Of a stretch of DNA of 64,000 nt, positions 12,061 to 23,029 are shown piece by piece. The translations under genes and the position numbers were made by a program. Below the pieces are notes generated by a model. The model saw nothing but the letters and a program-made list of their open reading frames with translations. It did not search any database and was not told the DNA's origin. The first letter of the stretch is position 1; each line of letters starts with the position of its first letter. The DNA is from Canna indica (taxonomy: Eukaryota > Streptophyta > Magnoliopsida > Zingiberales > Cannaceae): contig CP136891.1 in NCBI GenBank assembly GCA_034359265.1, positions 60,736,001 to 60,800,000 on the forward strand. Reading direction: 5' to 3'.

Positions 12061-13290
12061 TGATCAGACCAGAGGAAAGACACCGATGTCAGTGGATTTC
12101 GTAGCTCAGACGGGTCAGACTTAGGAGAAGGCCAGCGAGCTGGTGGTTCAGAAAGGCCTGTTGCACGGGTGGTTGCTTTGAACCAAGAGGGTGCTGAGCC
12201 ATCCAGGGCAGTGGTGTCAGGTAATATTGTTGTTAGGTCTGCCATTGTATATGCTTTGTTTGATTCGAGTGCTACGCACTCGTTCCTATTTGTTTTGATT
12301 GTTGCTAAGTTGGCAGAGGAATCTTCTGTACTTGAGTTACCTCTTGTTGTGTCTACACCTACAGGTGTTTTTGTGATGGCAGAGACAGTCTTTTGAGGCT
12401 GCAAGGTTGTCATTTATGGGCATGTGCTGATGGCCGATTTGACACTCATGCTGATGTTGGAGCTTGATGTGATATTGGGCATGGACTGGTTGACGAATCA
12501 TTTCACCTCAGTTGATTGCAGGGCTAAGACTGTGACCTTCAGTAAGCTCGAGATTTCCTAATTTACCTTCCAGGGTGAGGGAAGGGGTGAGCCATTGATG
12601 GCGCCCAGAAGTTACTTTTTGGTGGGTGTCAGACATTTTTGGCCTTTGTGTTGGTGGCAGAGGAAGGTGGAGGTGCGGCCAAAGACATCGGGAGGACGCC
12701 TGTAGTATGTAGGTTTTTTGATGTGTTTTCGGAGGAGTTGCCAGGGTTACCTCCATAGAGAGAGATCAAATTCTGTATCGATTTACAGCCAAGGGTGCAG
12801 CCGATCTCCATTCCTCCGTATCGAATGGCACCAGCTGAGTTGAGGGAGTTGAAGCCCCAGTTGCAGGAGATGCTTGGTCTGGGTTTCATTCGCCCCAGTT
12901 GTAAGAGATGCTTGGTTTGGGTCTCATTCACCCCAGTGTTTCGTCTTGGGGTGCTCTAGTGCTCTTTGTAAAGAAGAAGGATGGATCCATGTAGAAGTAT
13001 ATTGATTACCGACAGCTTAATAAGGTAATAGTGAAAATTGGTACCCATTGCCTAGGATTGATGATTTATTTGATCAACTTCAGGGAGCGTAGTGATTTTC
13101 TAAGATTGACCTGCGATCAGGGTACCATCAATTGAGGATTTGGGACAGTGACGTCCTTAAGACTGCTTTCAGGTTGAGGTATGAGCACTTTGAGTTCTGG
13201 TGATGTCATTCGAGCTGACTAGTGCACCCGCAGCATTTATGGACCTGATGAACTAAGTGTTTAAGGAATACATGGATAAGTTTGTGATTG
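12061..13290 (+). pseudogene. Gypsy element 1 protease and partial reverse transcriptase
   Basis: The aspartic protease motif is seen as LFDSSATHSF near 12255-12285, where element 2 has [19 protein letters not shown] follows near 12468. RT fingers follow ([17 protein letters not shown] near 12880-12995) with stops and frameshifts. A tandem duplication of about 42 bp lies at 12858-12945 (AGATGCTTGGT repeated). The palm with the catalytic DD and all of RNase H are missing. The sequence jumps at about 13290 to the region equivalent to 51140 in element 2. Confidence 0.82.
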
Positions 13291-15240
13291 GTTGACTTGT
13301 TAGTATTAGATTCTGGTGCGCTGGTGGCCCACTTGAGAGTGTAGTCCACATTGGTTGACATGCTGCGGGCAGCACAGGAGGAGGATGATTTTTGCGCACT
13401 CACTAAGGATCTGGCCAGGAGAGGAGATGCAGATAATGGATTCAGTGTGGACTCGGAGGGCATTCTGAGGTTTAAGAACCGGCTAGTAGTACCAGATATG
13501 GCTAAGATTCGCAGGCAGGTGCTGGAGATGGCTCATCGATCTCCCTATACTATGCATTCTGAAACCATGAATATTCACTGAGATTGTGTCTAAGTACCTT
13601 GTGTCAAGGCTGAACATTTGAAGCCAGTAGGGTTGCTCTAGAACCTAGAAGTACCGAATTGAAAATAGGAGAAGATAACCATGATTTTCGTGACTGGGTT
13701 GCCATAGTTCGGGAAAGGCAATGATTCTATCTGGGTAGTGGTGGATCGCTTAACTAAGTCATCACACTTCATACCAGTCAGGATGACCTTTTTCAATCGA
13801 GTAGTATTCGAGGTTATTTTTGGATCAGATCATCATTTATCATGGAGTTCCAGTTATGATTATTTCAGATCAGGGCACTCAGTTCACGACTCAATTTTGG
13901 CAATCATTCCAGGAGGCCTTGGGCACTCAGGTTCAGTTCAGTACCGCATTTCACCCTCAGATAGATGGTCAGTCAAAGCGAACTATTCAGACGCTGGAGG
14001 ATTTACTGAGGGCATGTGTCTTAGACCTAGAGGAAAATTGGGAGAGGCACTTACTTTAGATTGAGTTTGCTTATAATAACAACTACAACAACAACATTGG
14101 GATGGCCCCCTTTGACACATTGTACGGGCGAAGATGCAAGTCGCCTGTAGGCTGGTTTGAGGCAGGAGATTCCCTTATGATGGGACATGATCTGGTAGAA
14201 GAGGTCGTAAAAAAGGTAAAATAAATTAGAGAGAAGTTGTTAGCAGCTCAGAGTCGCTAAAAGATGTATGCTGATGGAAAGGCCATGAAGGTAGAGTTTG
14301 CTGAAGGGGACATGGTGTTCCTCAAGGTGTCCTCTATGAAAGGGGTGGTGAGGTTTGGTAAGAAAGGAAAACTAAGCCCTAGGTCCATTTAGAGCTGCAA
14401 TATATGGCCCGGCTCAATAGCTCGAAAAAATATCGGGTTCAGGCCGGTTCTTATCGTGCTCGGGCCGTTATCGGGCTAGCCCGATAAGGCCTAAAAAATT
14501 ATCAGGTCGGGTTGGGCTAGGCGGTGTAGGCCTAGCTCGGCCCGATAGCCCGATAAGAATCTGGACATTACCAAAAATATCGGGCTATCAGGTCCGAATT
14601 AGCTCGATAGCCCGATATGGGCTCGATAGCCCGATATAGGCCCGATAACCCGATTATATTAGCACGATTTTGGCTCGATAAACCATTTGGACTCGAGAAC
14701 TTCATTTTTATCTTTGTGTTATCGGGCTAAACTGGTAGTGTTGTGCTGGCCCGTTAGTATTTCGTGCCGAGCCGGGTCGAAGATTCTAGCCCCAAATTTT
14801 TATCGGGCCATGCTGGGCCATGCACAAAATTTTTTGGGCCAGCCCGGCCCAAATTGCCACCCCTAGGTTCATTGGGCTATTTTCTATTCTTAGGCGCATG
14901 AGAGCTGTGGCCTATGAGTTGGCCCTACCTCCTAGTATGGACCGAGTACATCCAGTATTCTATATATTTATGTTGAAGATGTACATTCGGGATGAGTCCC
15001 ATGTGATTGAGCGTACCCCGGTGGAGGTGGATTCAACAGTCTCTTATGAGGAGCAGCCAATCGATGTGCTAGATCGGTAGATCCGAAAGTTGAGGTCCAA
15101 GGAGATCCCCTTGGTCAAGGTCAGATGGGAGCACCATTTCGGCCAGGAGGCCACTTGGGAGGTGGAGCAGGATATGAGGGAGCGTTATCCTTCATTGTTT
15201 GATGTTGTGGTGAGTCCTTGTTTTCTTTTTTGAAATTCGA
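13291..15240 (+). pseudogene. Gypsy element 1 integrase remnant interrupted by a hAT MITE
   Basis: Integrase core blocks VVDRLTKSSHFIPV (about 13738), YHGVPVMIISDQGTQF (about 13840) and DGQSKRTIQTLEDLLRA (about 13965) sit in two frames. They are followed by the GPY/F-type region to 14380. A 476-bp hAT MITE then interrupts, and the C-terminus resumes at 14873 (MRAVAYELALPPSMDRVHP, later ATWEVEQDMRERYP). Stops and frameshifts are present. Confidence 0.85.
14389..14864. mobile_element. Non-autonomous hAT MITE with a repeated CCCGATA motif
   Basis: This insertion lies in the gypsy integrase. The right end reads TTGCCACCCCT, whose complement AGGGGTGGCAA is the classic plant hAT terminus. The left end (TTAGAGCTGCAATATATGGCCC) is a degraded inverted copy. 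The 8-bp flanks AGGTCCAT (14381) and AGGTTCAT (14865) differ at one base. The interior is full of GGGCTCGATAGCCCGATA-like short inverted motifs. Comparison with 52160-52190 in element 2 shows the uninterrupted target. Confidence 0.8.
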
Positions 15241-15496
15241 GGACGAATTTTCTTTAAGGAGGGAGGATTGTAATATCTCAGATATTTAACTTTATTATTT
15301 TTCCTTCTATGTGTATTTGCTAGCCTAGCGGACTAGTTCGTGGTCGAGCCGAGTCGACTCATGGTCCGGAGGGAGCTTGCGAGCTCTGGTAAGTAGAATA
15401 TAAATTTATGAATTTTTAGGCTTGGGTAGTTGAGAGTATTTAATTTGGTATTGTGTGTGCATAATTGCTAATTATGTTCATATGGGTATTTAATTA

Positions 15497-15497
<1 letters not shown>

Positions 15498-15528
<31 letters not shown>

Positions 15529-15786
15529 AGTGAAATTACACTGGCCTTCCCTCTATTTGTAATTTTATCTTATAACCCCCCTGAATTTTGTAAAAGATTA
15601 CACAAACCTCCCCTATTACAAAATAAGATTACACAAACCTCCCCTAAGTTTTGTAAAATATTATACAGACCTCCCCTAAAATAATTACTCAAAGATTACT
15701 CAGGGGAGGTGATTGTAACCTGGACAAATAGAGGGAGGGTCAGTGTAATTTCACTAAACCTCAAGGGAGGTTAGTGTAATTTACCC
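15498..15786. mobile_element. Mutator-like foldback MITE
   Basis: A 289-bp element with terminal inverted repeats of about 63 bp (starting GGGTAAATTACACTGACC, ending GTGTAATTTACCC). It is flanked by a perfect 9-bp duplication TTTAATTAA (15489-15497 and 15787-15795). A 9-bp duplication with long inverted repeats indicates a Mutator-like origin. The empty site is seen in the 5' LTR near 8935. The interior repeats ACACAAACCTCCCC. Confidence 0.92.
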
Positions 15787-16744
15787 TTTAATTAATTGTT
15801 TGTGATTTATTAGAATGAGATTAATTAAATTATTTAAGTCTATTGGGTTAGCGGATTTTGGTTTTGGTTTAAGGTGAATACGGGTTGTGAATTAAGGGTT
15901 TAAGGGGTTAGAGTTGAGGAGGGTGCATAAAAACCCCTTGTCATGGCTTGTGGCTCTTATTTTAGTGCCACCTAAAAAGTTGAGAAAGGGAGCCAGTCGC
16001 CAAGCCAAGCCAAGCCGCCAGCCCCCTTTCTCCTTCTCCATTGAGCTGCCACCCAGAGCTAAGCTGAGTCGCCTGCTTTTTCTTACTCTTCCTCTCTTCT
16101 TTCTTTCTCTTTGGAGCCGAGCCGAGAGGAGCCGAGTTGATCCTCTTGCTTCCTCTCCCTCTCTTCTTTCCCTTTGGAGCCAAGCCGAGAGGAGCCAGCC
16201 GAGCCAGCCCCTCTACTTCCCCTCTCTCCCTCTCTCCAAGCCGGCGGCTTGGAGTTAGTCGCTGCCCCTTGGAGCTATTTTTTTGGGGTTGAGCCATCGA
16301 CCTTTTGAAGCTGGATTCGAGGGTCGTTGTCCAGGATTTCTTTCCTAATATTTTTCCAAATTAAGGTGAATGGTTTTATCCCTCCTATTCGGATTTTCAT
16401 CGAATTCTCTTGAAGCCACCTTAAAGATTCTTGATCTTAAATATGTTTATTTTTGTTCTTGAGATTTTCTTGGTTTCTATGCCATGTTTAGATCTTAAAT
16501 TTTGATCTCATATCATGGGACTTATGTTTAAGGAAAGATATGTGATTTTATAATTAAATCTTGTGAATCTTGGGTGCAAACCTCTCTTGGAGTTCTAGAT
16601 GTTCTTGATGCAAAATAATTAATTTAATCTCCTTGATTCTTGTTTAGGGACTCTTGATATATATGCTATTTTTTATTGAGTAAAAATTATGAGATTGTAT
16701 GCATGATTGGCTTGATGATATGAATATGCGATGTTAGAAATTTA

Positions 16745-17484
16745 GGGTCTGTTTGGTTAGCGAAACCAAGTCTATTTTCATGATTTCGATTTCACTGAAA
16801 CCAAAACTGCTTGTGAAAATGATTTTGGTTCAGCATTTTCATGAAACTGAATCGAAACCAGTTTTCTTAATAAAAATAAAAACACCAGAATGTTATTTTC
16901 TGTAGTTTTGAGACTATCAGTTTCGTTTTCAAAATACAGTAGCAACTTTATAATTATAAATATTTTTTATAAAATTAATTAATATAAAAATAAATCAAAC
17001 TATATCTAATTTTTAAAAATAAAAATAAAAATCATCATTTTCACTCAAACTATTATCTTAAATTTACAAATTAATTAACCCAATTTATATCTAATTGACT
17101 CAAACCCAAATTTTAAATAACTCAATTTTCTTAAAGTTGATATATTTATAATTTAATCAAAACTAATTTTAGACTATTGGACTTATTTTTATTAAAAAAT
17201 ATAATAACTATTAATTAATTTGTATATCTAATTGAACAAAAAATCTTAAATTACCAATAACTTAATTAATTAAATCATATAAGTATTTTATAACTATATT
17301 AGCAAATATTTAATTTTGTAAACTAACTAAATATTTAATTACTACTAAACATGTTCAAGGAAAATTAATATTATTTTTTTATAACCAAATAAATGTTCAC
17401 TGGTTTCAACTAACTAAGATTGATATTATTTTCAGTTTCACTGAAACGAAACCATAAAATAGTTTTCGCTAACCAAACAACACC
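16745..17484. mobile_element. PIF/Harbinger-like non-autonomous element
   Basis: This 740-bp AT-rich insertion in the 3' LTR begins GGGTCTGTTTGGTTAGCG and ends CGCTAACCAAACAACACC. These are inverted repeats that continue as TTTCA/TGAAA blocks. The flanks are TTA (left) and TAA (right), so the 3-bp duplication is imperfect. The same termini occur on the intact 147-bp element at 27096-27242, which has a perfect TAA duplication. The 5' LTR at about 9870 shows the empty site. Confidence 0.8.
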
Positions 17485-18149
17485 TAAGATATTTAATTCT
17501 GTAAAATTCAGATTTTATTTCATGTTGGGCTGAAAATTTCAGCTTTCTAAAATTTATGTGATGTTTATTGAATCTAGACTGATTTTTAATTTCTCTATTA
17601 TTATGTGATTAGATCTCTGATTATAGTTGTATAAACTATCGTTTTGACCGGAAAATATAGTTTGGAAATATATGACACACTTTGGAGAGTAGATTCGTGG
17701 TATACACAACACTTCTGGGCAGAATAAAATCCTAAAATAAAATCCTAATTAAGATGATTTAAATTTTAATTCTATAATTAAAATTGGATTAAGGGTGAGG
17801 ATAATTTGTTATGAACCAACTTACAAGGTATTAATGAAAAAGAACCACACGGGTTCATGACATTACGGATCTAAGGGATAGGGGTCGGGTTTGGAGTGTT
17901 GAGACGCTTCATAATGAGGATACCCCTAGGGCACCATAGGAGAATCTTGACTTAGGTCTTGATGCACCATATCCGTGGGAATGGTGGAGCGGCTCGATTA
18001 GGAGCCGAGGTTCGGGCTACGCCCAGGTGGTTGGACGCCAAAATTTCCAACCTGTAGGATAAGTTAGGAGGGCCTTTCTCGAATATCCTAGTATGTGTTG
18101 TTGGCTTCGGCATGGTGGGCTTCGGCCCGATGTATTTCCCTAGTATGTC

Positions 18150-18772
18150 CTGATAACAAGCTGTAGCTTTAGTGTTATACAAAGCTTCAAAACCAGCATG
18201 TTCAATTAGTTTGAGATGACTGATTTAGGAGAAATAAAATACTTCTTGGGTTTTGAGATTGGAAAGTTTGATGGAGGATTTTATGTGTCAAAAGAAATAC
18301 ATCAGGGATATGTTGGAGAGATTCAACATGACAAATTGTAACCCTGTGAAGACTCCAAGGACAATAGACTTGAAACTGAGTTGCAATGTAGCTGAAGAAA
18401 AGGCTGACAGAGAAATTTATCAGCAAATCATAGGATGTCTAATGTACATAACTAACATCACACTAGACTTAATGTTTGATGTTGGTGTACTATCTAGGTA
18501 CATGAAGGAACCTTCCACAACTCATATGATAGTAGCTAAAAAAGTGTTGAGATATGTGAAAGGTACCGCTGAACTTGATCTAGTATACAAATCTGGCATG
18601 TTGAGCTGCTGGCAGTCTTTGCATATGCTGATTGGGCTGGCTACAGTGATGATAGGAGAAGTACCACTAGCTATGTGCTTCTATTTGGTTCTACTGCAGT
18701 TTGCTGGTGTTCAAAGAAACAAGACACAATGACTCTGTCAACTGCTGAGGTAGAATGTATGGCAGTATCTCA
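18150..18772 (+). pseudogene. Ty1/copia RT - RNase H fragment
   Basis: It reads MTDLGEIKYFLGFEI (about 18218) in the first frame, then in other frames QIIGCLMYITNITLDLMFDVG and YADWAGYSDDRRSTTSYV, with TLSTAEVECMAVSH at the end. This is the copia RT thumb and RNase H. Frame changes and the absence of flanking LTRs make it dead. It may be the displaced 3' half of the copia element at 7356-8702. Confidence 0.82.
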
Positions 18773-18883
18773 CTACAAGAGATTATATTTTTAATGGCAA
18801 TTAATTAGTAGCAATAACATAATTTCCACTAAATAATTTAGAGGGAGCAAATAGATGATAGATTTAGCAACTAGTAGATATTT
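18773..18883. mobile_element. Possible CACTA terminus fragment
   Basis: The sequence starts CACTACAAGAGATTATATTT directly at the end of the copia fragment and is AT-rich, with GGCAATTAATTAGTAGCAAT resembling a subterminal repeat. No opposite terminus was found. A chance match remains possible. Confidence 0.25.
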
Positions 18884-20432
18884 GACTTAGGTCATGTTGC
18901 GTCGTATCTTTATGAATGGCGGAGAGGCTCGGTTAGGAGCCAATTTGCGGGCTAGACCCAGAAGGTTGGATGACTAATTCCCTACCTGTGCTAGAAGAAT
19001 AAGTTTGGATGGGCGAATCCCGATTATTCCTACGTTATCTTCTTGGAACAAGTTCGGTTGAGCAAATCCCGATTATTCCTGTATGGCCTCATGGATTAAG
19101 TTCGGACGGGCAAATCTCGATTATTCCCCAGTTGCTTTTAAAAAATAAGTTTGGACGGACAAATCCTGATTATTCCTGTGATATTTAAAAGGGGCAAGTT
19201 CAGACGGGCGAATCCTGATTGTTCATTCGCATCTCGTGGAGCAAGTTCGGATGGGCTAATCCTGATTGATCCCGAGTTTCTTTATATTAGGATAAGTTCA
19301 AATGGGTCAATCCCGATTATCCTAATATGTTTTGTTGCCTTAGGGCACGGTAGGCTTAGGCCTGTTGATCTTCACCATTTGGGTGTTGGTTGTCTTCGGG
19401 CATGTGGTGGCCAAATGGCCTGATAGCTAGTCACACCATTGTGACTTTATTCCTATTTGAGATAAGTGTTATATTTATGCTTTATCTTTGTGTTGATTTT
19501 TTTTCGTGGGGGTTGGTAGAACCGCGCTCACTGAGTTCTTTTGAACTCACCCGTTGTCGTTTGTTTTTTTTGCAGAGCCTGACCAGTGAGGTGGGCTAGT
19601 GCACTTGACGCGACTGGAGGGCAGAAGAGTTACATTGATCTCATGGCAGTCCTAGTTAGGGGTCGTAGTCGAGTCTATAGTAGTTTATCATGCACTTGTG
19701 ATTTGGTGTTTTGGAGTTGTAGTCCCGTGGGGATATTTATATTTCATTTCAGATTTTATTGTTAAGAGAATTGTTGTTCTTTGAATCATTTTTCTTTTCG
19801 CACTTGAACTTTTGATAAAAACTTTACTGGTTATATGAACACTAGTTTGGTTTTTCTTTTGAAATAAAACTTGTTTACTTTTTTTCGCTATATTTTGTTG
19901 TTGAGTTGGTATGTGCATGGGTTAGGCTGCGAGTAGGGGTGGAAACAGGCCATGCCTGCATAAAAAAAAATAGGTATGAGCCTGGCCTGGTCTGTGGCCT
20001 GTTTATAAAGCTTGCTAAAATCTGAAATATATTTATAAAACCTACTTCTAAATTTCAATAAAAAAAATGATAACAATAAATTTAAACATAATAACAATAG
20101 TTGTTGTTTTATTAAATTAATATATATATTTTATTATACATATAATGTAAATATATAATAAACTAATAATATTATATATTTATTATATATTATATATATT
20201 ACCTTAAAAGGCTCAGGTCGGCCTATCAGGCTTAATAGGCCTTATAGTGAGCCTAAGCCTGACCTGATAAGGAAAACAAGCTTAGAAATAAGCCTAGGCC
20301 TATTTTTTTCTTTAAGTTGCAAGGCTAGGCCACATGCCCCTGACAAATCGCTTGGCCTATTTCCACCCCTACCTGCGGGGTATAGGCACGTATACCCTAG
20401 CCGATCACGCGACCCTGAGTTGGGGCGTGACA
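18884..20432 (+). repeat. Partial gypsy LTR (3' half) of a divergent subfamily
   Basis: It resembles the 3' half of the LTRs at 10300-11170 and 46560-47756: TATGAATGGCGGAGAGGCTCGG, GAGTTCTTTTGAACTCACCC and the terminal GTTGGGGCGTGACA at 20419-20432. Unlike them it contains six degenerate copies of AAGTTCGGACGGGCAAATCC-type units (about 18995-19320), each about 50-55 bp. It is interrupted by a hAT MITE at 19934-20371. No 5' LTR half adjoins it. Confidence 0.8.
19934..20371. mobile_element. Non-autonomous hAT MITE (438 bp)
   Basis: Termini TAGGGGTGGAAACAGGCCA and TTGGCCTATTTCCACCCCTA are inverted repeats of about 19 bp with one mismatch. The 8-bp flanks GCTGCGAG and CCTGCGGG match at 6 of 8 positions. 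It sits inside a gypsy LTR end whose uninterrupted form is GGGTTAGGCTTCGGGGTA (47690). The interior has an AT-rich core (20040-20200) with no ORF. Confidence 0.85.
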
Positions 20433-20720
20433 CAGAGGATGTCGTGTAGCCCCTAGTGTCAAGAACTCCAAAATACACTAGATTCCTCCCTAGCTTCGGG
20501 ACATGACGAACATTTGCCAGGATTTTTGTCGAGCCATCATGCAAATTTAATTTTACCATTCCAAAACTGACAACTTTGTAGGGTATGTTATTGCCGACAC
20601 GAACTACTCCACCATTGGTGTGCCAATAATTCACAAAGGCCGCTCGGTGTGGAGTCATGTGATAGGAATACCCAGAATTCATGAACTACTCATCAATGTT
20701 ACTGATGGTTGACCTGTTAG
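20433..20720 (-). pseudogene. Copia protease / GAG-pre-integrase remnant
   Basis: The minus strand reads NSGYSYHMTPHRAAF (20640-20685; the protease-region start), then WHTNGGVVRVGNNIPYKVV and HVPKLGRNLVYFGVLDTRGY. This continues the copia element whose gag lies at 22255-22812. The 3' part is lost, replaced by a gypsy LTR end at 20432. Confidence 0.8.
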
Positions 20721-20721
20721 C

Positions 20722-21126
20722 CTACTCACCTAGATTGTATTTTGCATGATTAGACATATTAAAAGAAGAGGAAGAGGAATATTGACCTGAGGTGTGTTGT
20801 CGACAACGAGACCGTTGTTTCCCACAGTGTGTCTTAGCAGTGTTTATGTCATCTATCACAACTAGTATCTCAACTTTCTCAAAATCTCCATAAGAGGCTT
20901 CCATATGTGTGTCTTGACCTTTAGTTTGTTGTTGTAACTTTTTCTTAGAAGTGCGATATTCTGACTTGATGTGATCTTGTTTCTTGCAGTAAAAGCAAGT
21001 AACATTTGATTTATTACCTCCTCTTGCTTCCTTAGAGTTGAGAGCTTCTCCTTTCCCTCCACTAGAGGAATTCGCTGCAAGATGTGTACCCATTAGCTCA
21101 TTAGACACAAGAGAAGTGTTGTTCAA
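20722..21126 (-). pseudogene. Copia gag zinc-knuckle segment
   Basis: The minus strand encodes VTCFYCKKQDHIKSEY, a gag CCHC knuckle with the last cysteine changed to tyrosine. It is flanked by basic, Gln/Ser-rich sequence. It is separated from the rest of gag by 1.1 kb of foreign sequence at 21127-22254. Confidence 0.8.
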
Positions 21127-22254
21127 ATACCCACACTAGAAGGAGGGTTGAGTAGTGTGTGATTGAACTCTAGCTTTAATTAAATATTTTCGATTTTAAG
21201 CAACTTAATACTTTAATATAAGTTCTTTGAATATGGATACTATGGATGATAAGCTAATTACAATAAGCAAGTAAATAATCAAGTAAGAGACAATGCAAAC
21301 AAGAATAATATATAGTGGTTTGGCTAACCCGCCTACTCCACTACCTTGGCTCATCACCAAAAAATTCTAACCTTAACACTTTATAGATGAAATATTTTCC
21401 TAAGAATACAATGAGGATTTAGTTCTCAACCATTTGAGAAAACCTTAACACCTATTCTCTAGCAAAACAAATTTCTACAACCACACTAAGGTGTTTCACA
21501 AGCACACCTTACAAGCTAGTTTATCAAATCAACACAACAAGATGAAAACACAATAAAGACCACTACTTGAGAGCTTTCTAAACTTTCGACGCCTCAAGAA
21601 GATGAAGAGCTTTGCCTTGAGAGGGTTGAAGATTAAAGACCACTACTTGAGAGTGTAGAAGTGAAACTAGGGCTTTTGATTACTCTTTGAAGGCTCAAGC
21701 ATTTAAGGATTTGCTCAATGAAAAGTTGGAAGACAAGGGAAGACAAGTTTGTGAGTTTATATAGAGATCTCAAAGGTAGGAGCTCGATTTCCAACAAGCT
21801 CAACAAGTAAAAATTCAAAATAGAGTTGTTGGGGGCATTTTGGCTATTCCGAAATGTCAATCCAGGGTGTTCCGAGTTGTTCTGGGTTGTCTATCCAAGT
21901 TATTCCGGGTTATTCATCCATATTGTTTAGGGTTGTCCATCCGAGTTGTTCATCCAGGTTATTCCGAGTTGTCCAACCGAGTTGTTCATCCAGGTTATTC
22001 CGGATTGTCCATCCAGGTTATTCCTCGTTGTCCATCTAGGTTATTTCGGGTTGTCCATCTGGGTTATTCATTCGGGTTGTTCTAGGTTGTTCTGATTTGT
22101 TTGACTTGGTTTCGACTCGATCACCACCGTAGCCATTTTTACTTGATTCTTTACGTTTTTTCAAACGAACTTCGTAGGTGAATTATTCTATCAATCTAAA
22201 CTCAAAACTCACCAAATGGATTAGATACATGTTTGCTATTATCAAAATAGAAAG
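21127..22254. repeat. Insertion with a short tandem repeat, splitting a copia gag
   Basis: This 1.1-kb stretch separates two halves of one copia gag. It contains a 20-bp block ACCACTACTTGAGAG repeated (21560 and 21638). A minisatellite at 21850-22085 is built from GGTTGTCCATCCAGGTTATT-like units of about 22-27 bp, in about ten degenerate copies. No ORF is convincing. An LTR of another element in minus orientation is likely, but its termini are not clear. Confidence 0.5.
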
Positions 22255-22812
22255 TGAGGTCTAGGTGGAATCCTTGGGCCAACAAGAAGTAATCACCTGT
22301 TCTTGAGTAATAGTAGTCTTTCCAAAAAGTGTAGTTTCACGAAAATTCTTAAAAAAAGAAGGAAGTGAACATAAAAGGAATAAAATTTTATCTTCTTCTT
22401 CGATTTTGACAATCATATTCTCCAAATCTATGATGATTGTTTGAAAGATATTGATGTGCTCTTTAACCGATGTACCTTCTACCATACGTAGAAAATGGAG
22501 CTTCTGCTTTAAAGTCATCTTATTGGTGAGAGTTTTGTCTTGATACAATGATGCGAGCTTGTCCCAAATACCTTTAGCTGTCTTCTGGGATGCAATCTCT
22601 CGAAGTGTTTCGTTTGACAAGCTTAGGTACAAAATTGCAATCGTTTTTTGCTCCTTGTATTCTTTCTTCTCATCGGTTCTCTGCATATTATCCTTACCAA
22701 GGATGGCGTCATGTATGTTTTCCATAGTTAGGACCACTTTCATCTTCATTTACCAAAGTGCATAGTTGATGCTACGATTTAACTTCTCGATATCGAATTT
22801 GGTGCTCACCAT
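22255..22812 (-). pseudogene. Ty1/copia gag (UBN2) remnant
   Basis: ATG on the minus strand at 22812 opens MVSTKFDIEKLNRSINYALW, and a stop follows at 22750. The same frame then continues NIHDAILGKDN, SNETLREIASQKTAKGIWDKL, LKQKLHFLRMVEGTSVKEHI and LFLLCSLPSFFKNF, a typical copia gag polyprotein of the UBN2 type. The primer-binding site complement GGCTCTAATACCA is at 22827-22839 and LTR sequence follows at 22841. Confidence 0.88.
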
Positions 22813-22840
22813 GGTTGGGGGAGTAGGCTCTAATACCAAC

Positions 22841-23029
22841 TGTTGGGAAATTTGAGGAATTTCCTACAGGATCAATGAAACCTAAACCCAACGACAAAAA
22901 CAAAAAACCAAATCCAATAATAATACAGGAAAAATAAAAGAGACAATGGAGTTAACGTGATTCGAACTCAGCGGGGTGCCGATCCTACGTCCACGGGGAG
23001 AAAAAAAGACTACTTAATTAATTCCAGAA
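22841..23029 (-). repeat. Copia 5' LTR, partial
   Basis: On the plus strand it starts TGTTGGGAAATTTGAGG next to the primer-binding site, so this is the 3' end of the element's 5' LTR. The match to LTR-like sequence fades around 23030 where a MITE remnant begins. Confidence 0.65.

Larger units (their letters stand above)
8703..18149 (+). mobile_element. Decayed Ty3/gypsy element 1 (Del/Tekay-like), 3' LTR truncated
   Basis: Order: 5' LTR (8703-11170), tRNA-Met primer site, gag, protease, part of the reverse transcriptase, integrase, chromodomain-like C-terminus, polypurine tract (TCTTTAAGGAGGGAGGAT, ending at 15268) and 3' LTR (15269 to about 18149, then broken). The long LTRs (about 2.5 kb), the Met primer site and the WEVE-type C-terminus fit the Del/Tekay lineage. 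The reverse transcriptase palm and the RNase H are deleted at about 13290. Many stops make it defective. The internal region parallels element 2 at 47757-52578 throughout. Confidence 0.9.
15269..18149 (+). repeat. 3' LTR of gypsy element 1 (interrupted and 3'-truncated)
   Basis: It begins TGTAATATCTCAGATATT right after the polypurine tract and aligns with the 5' LTR from 8703 to about 10540. Two MITEs interrupt it (15498-15786 and 16745-17484). At about 18149 the LTR match stops and copia RT sequence follows. The remaining LTR end is not continuous here. Confidence 0.85.
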
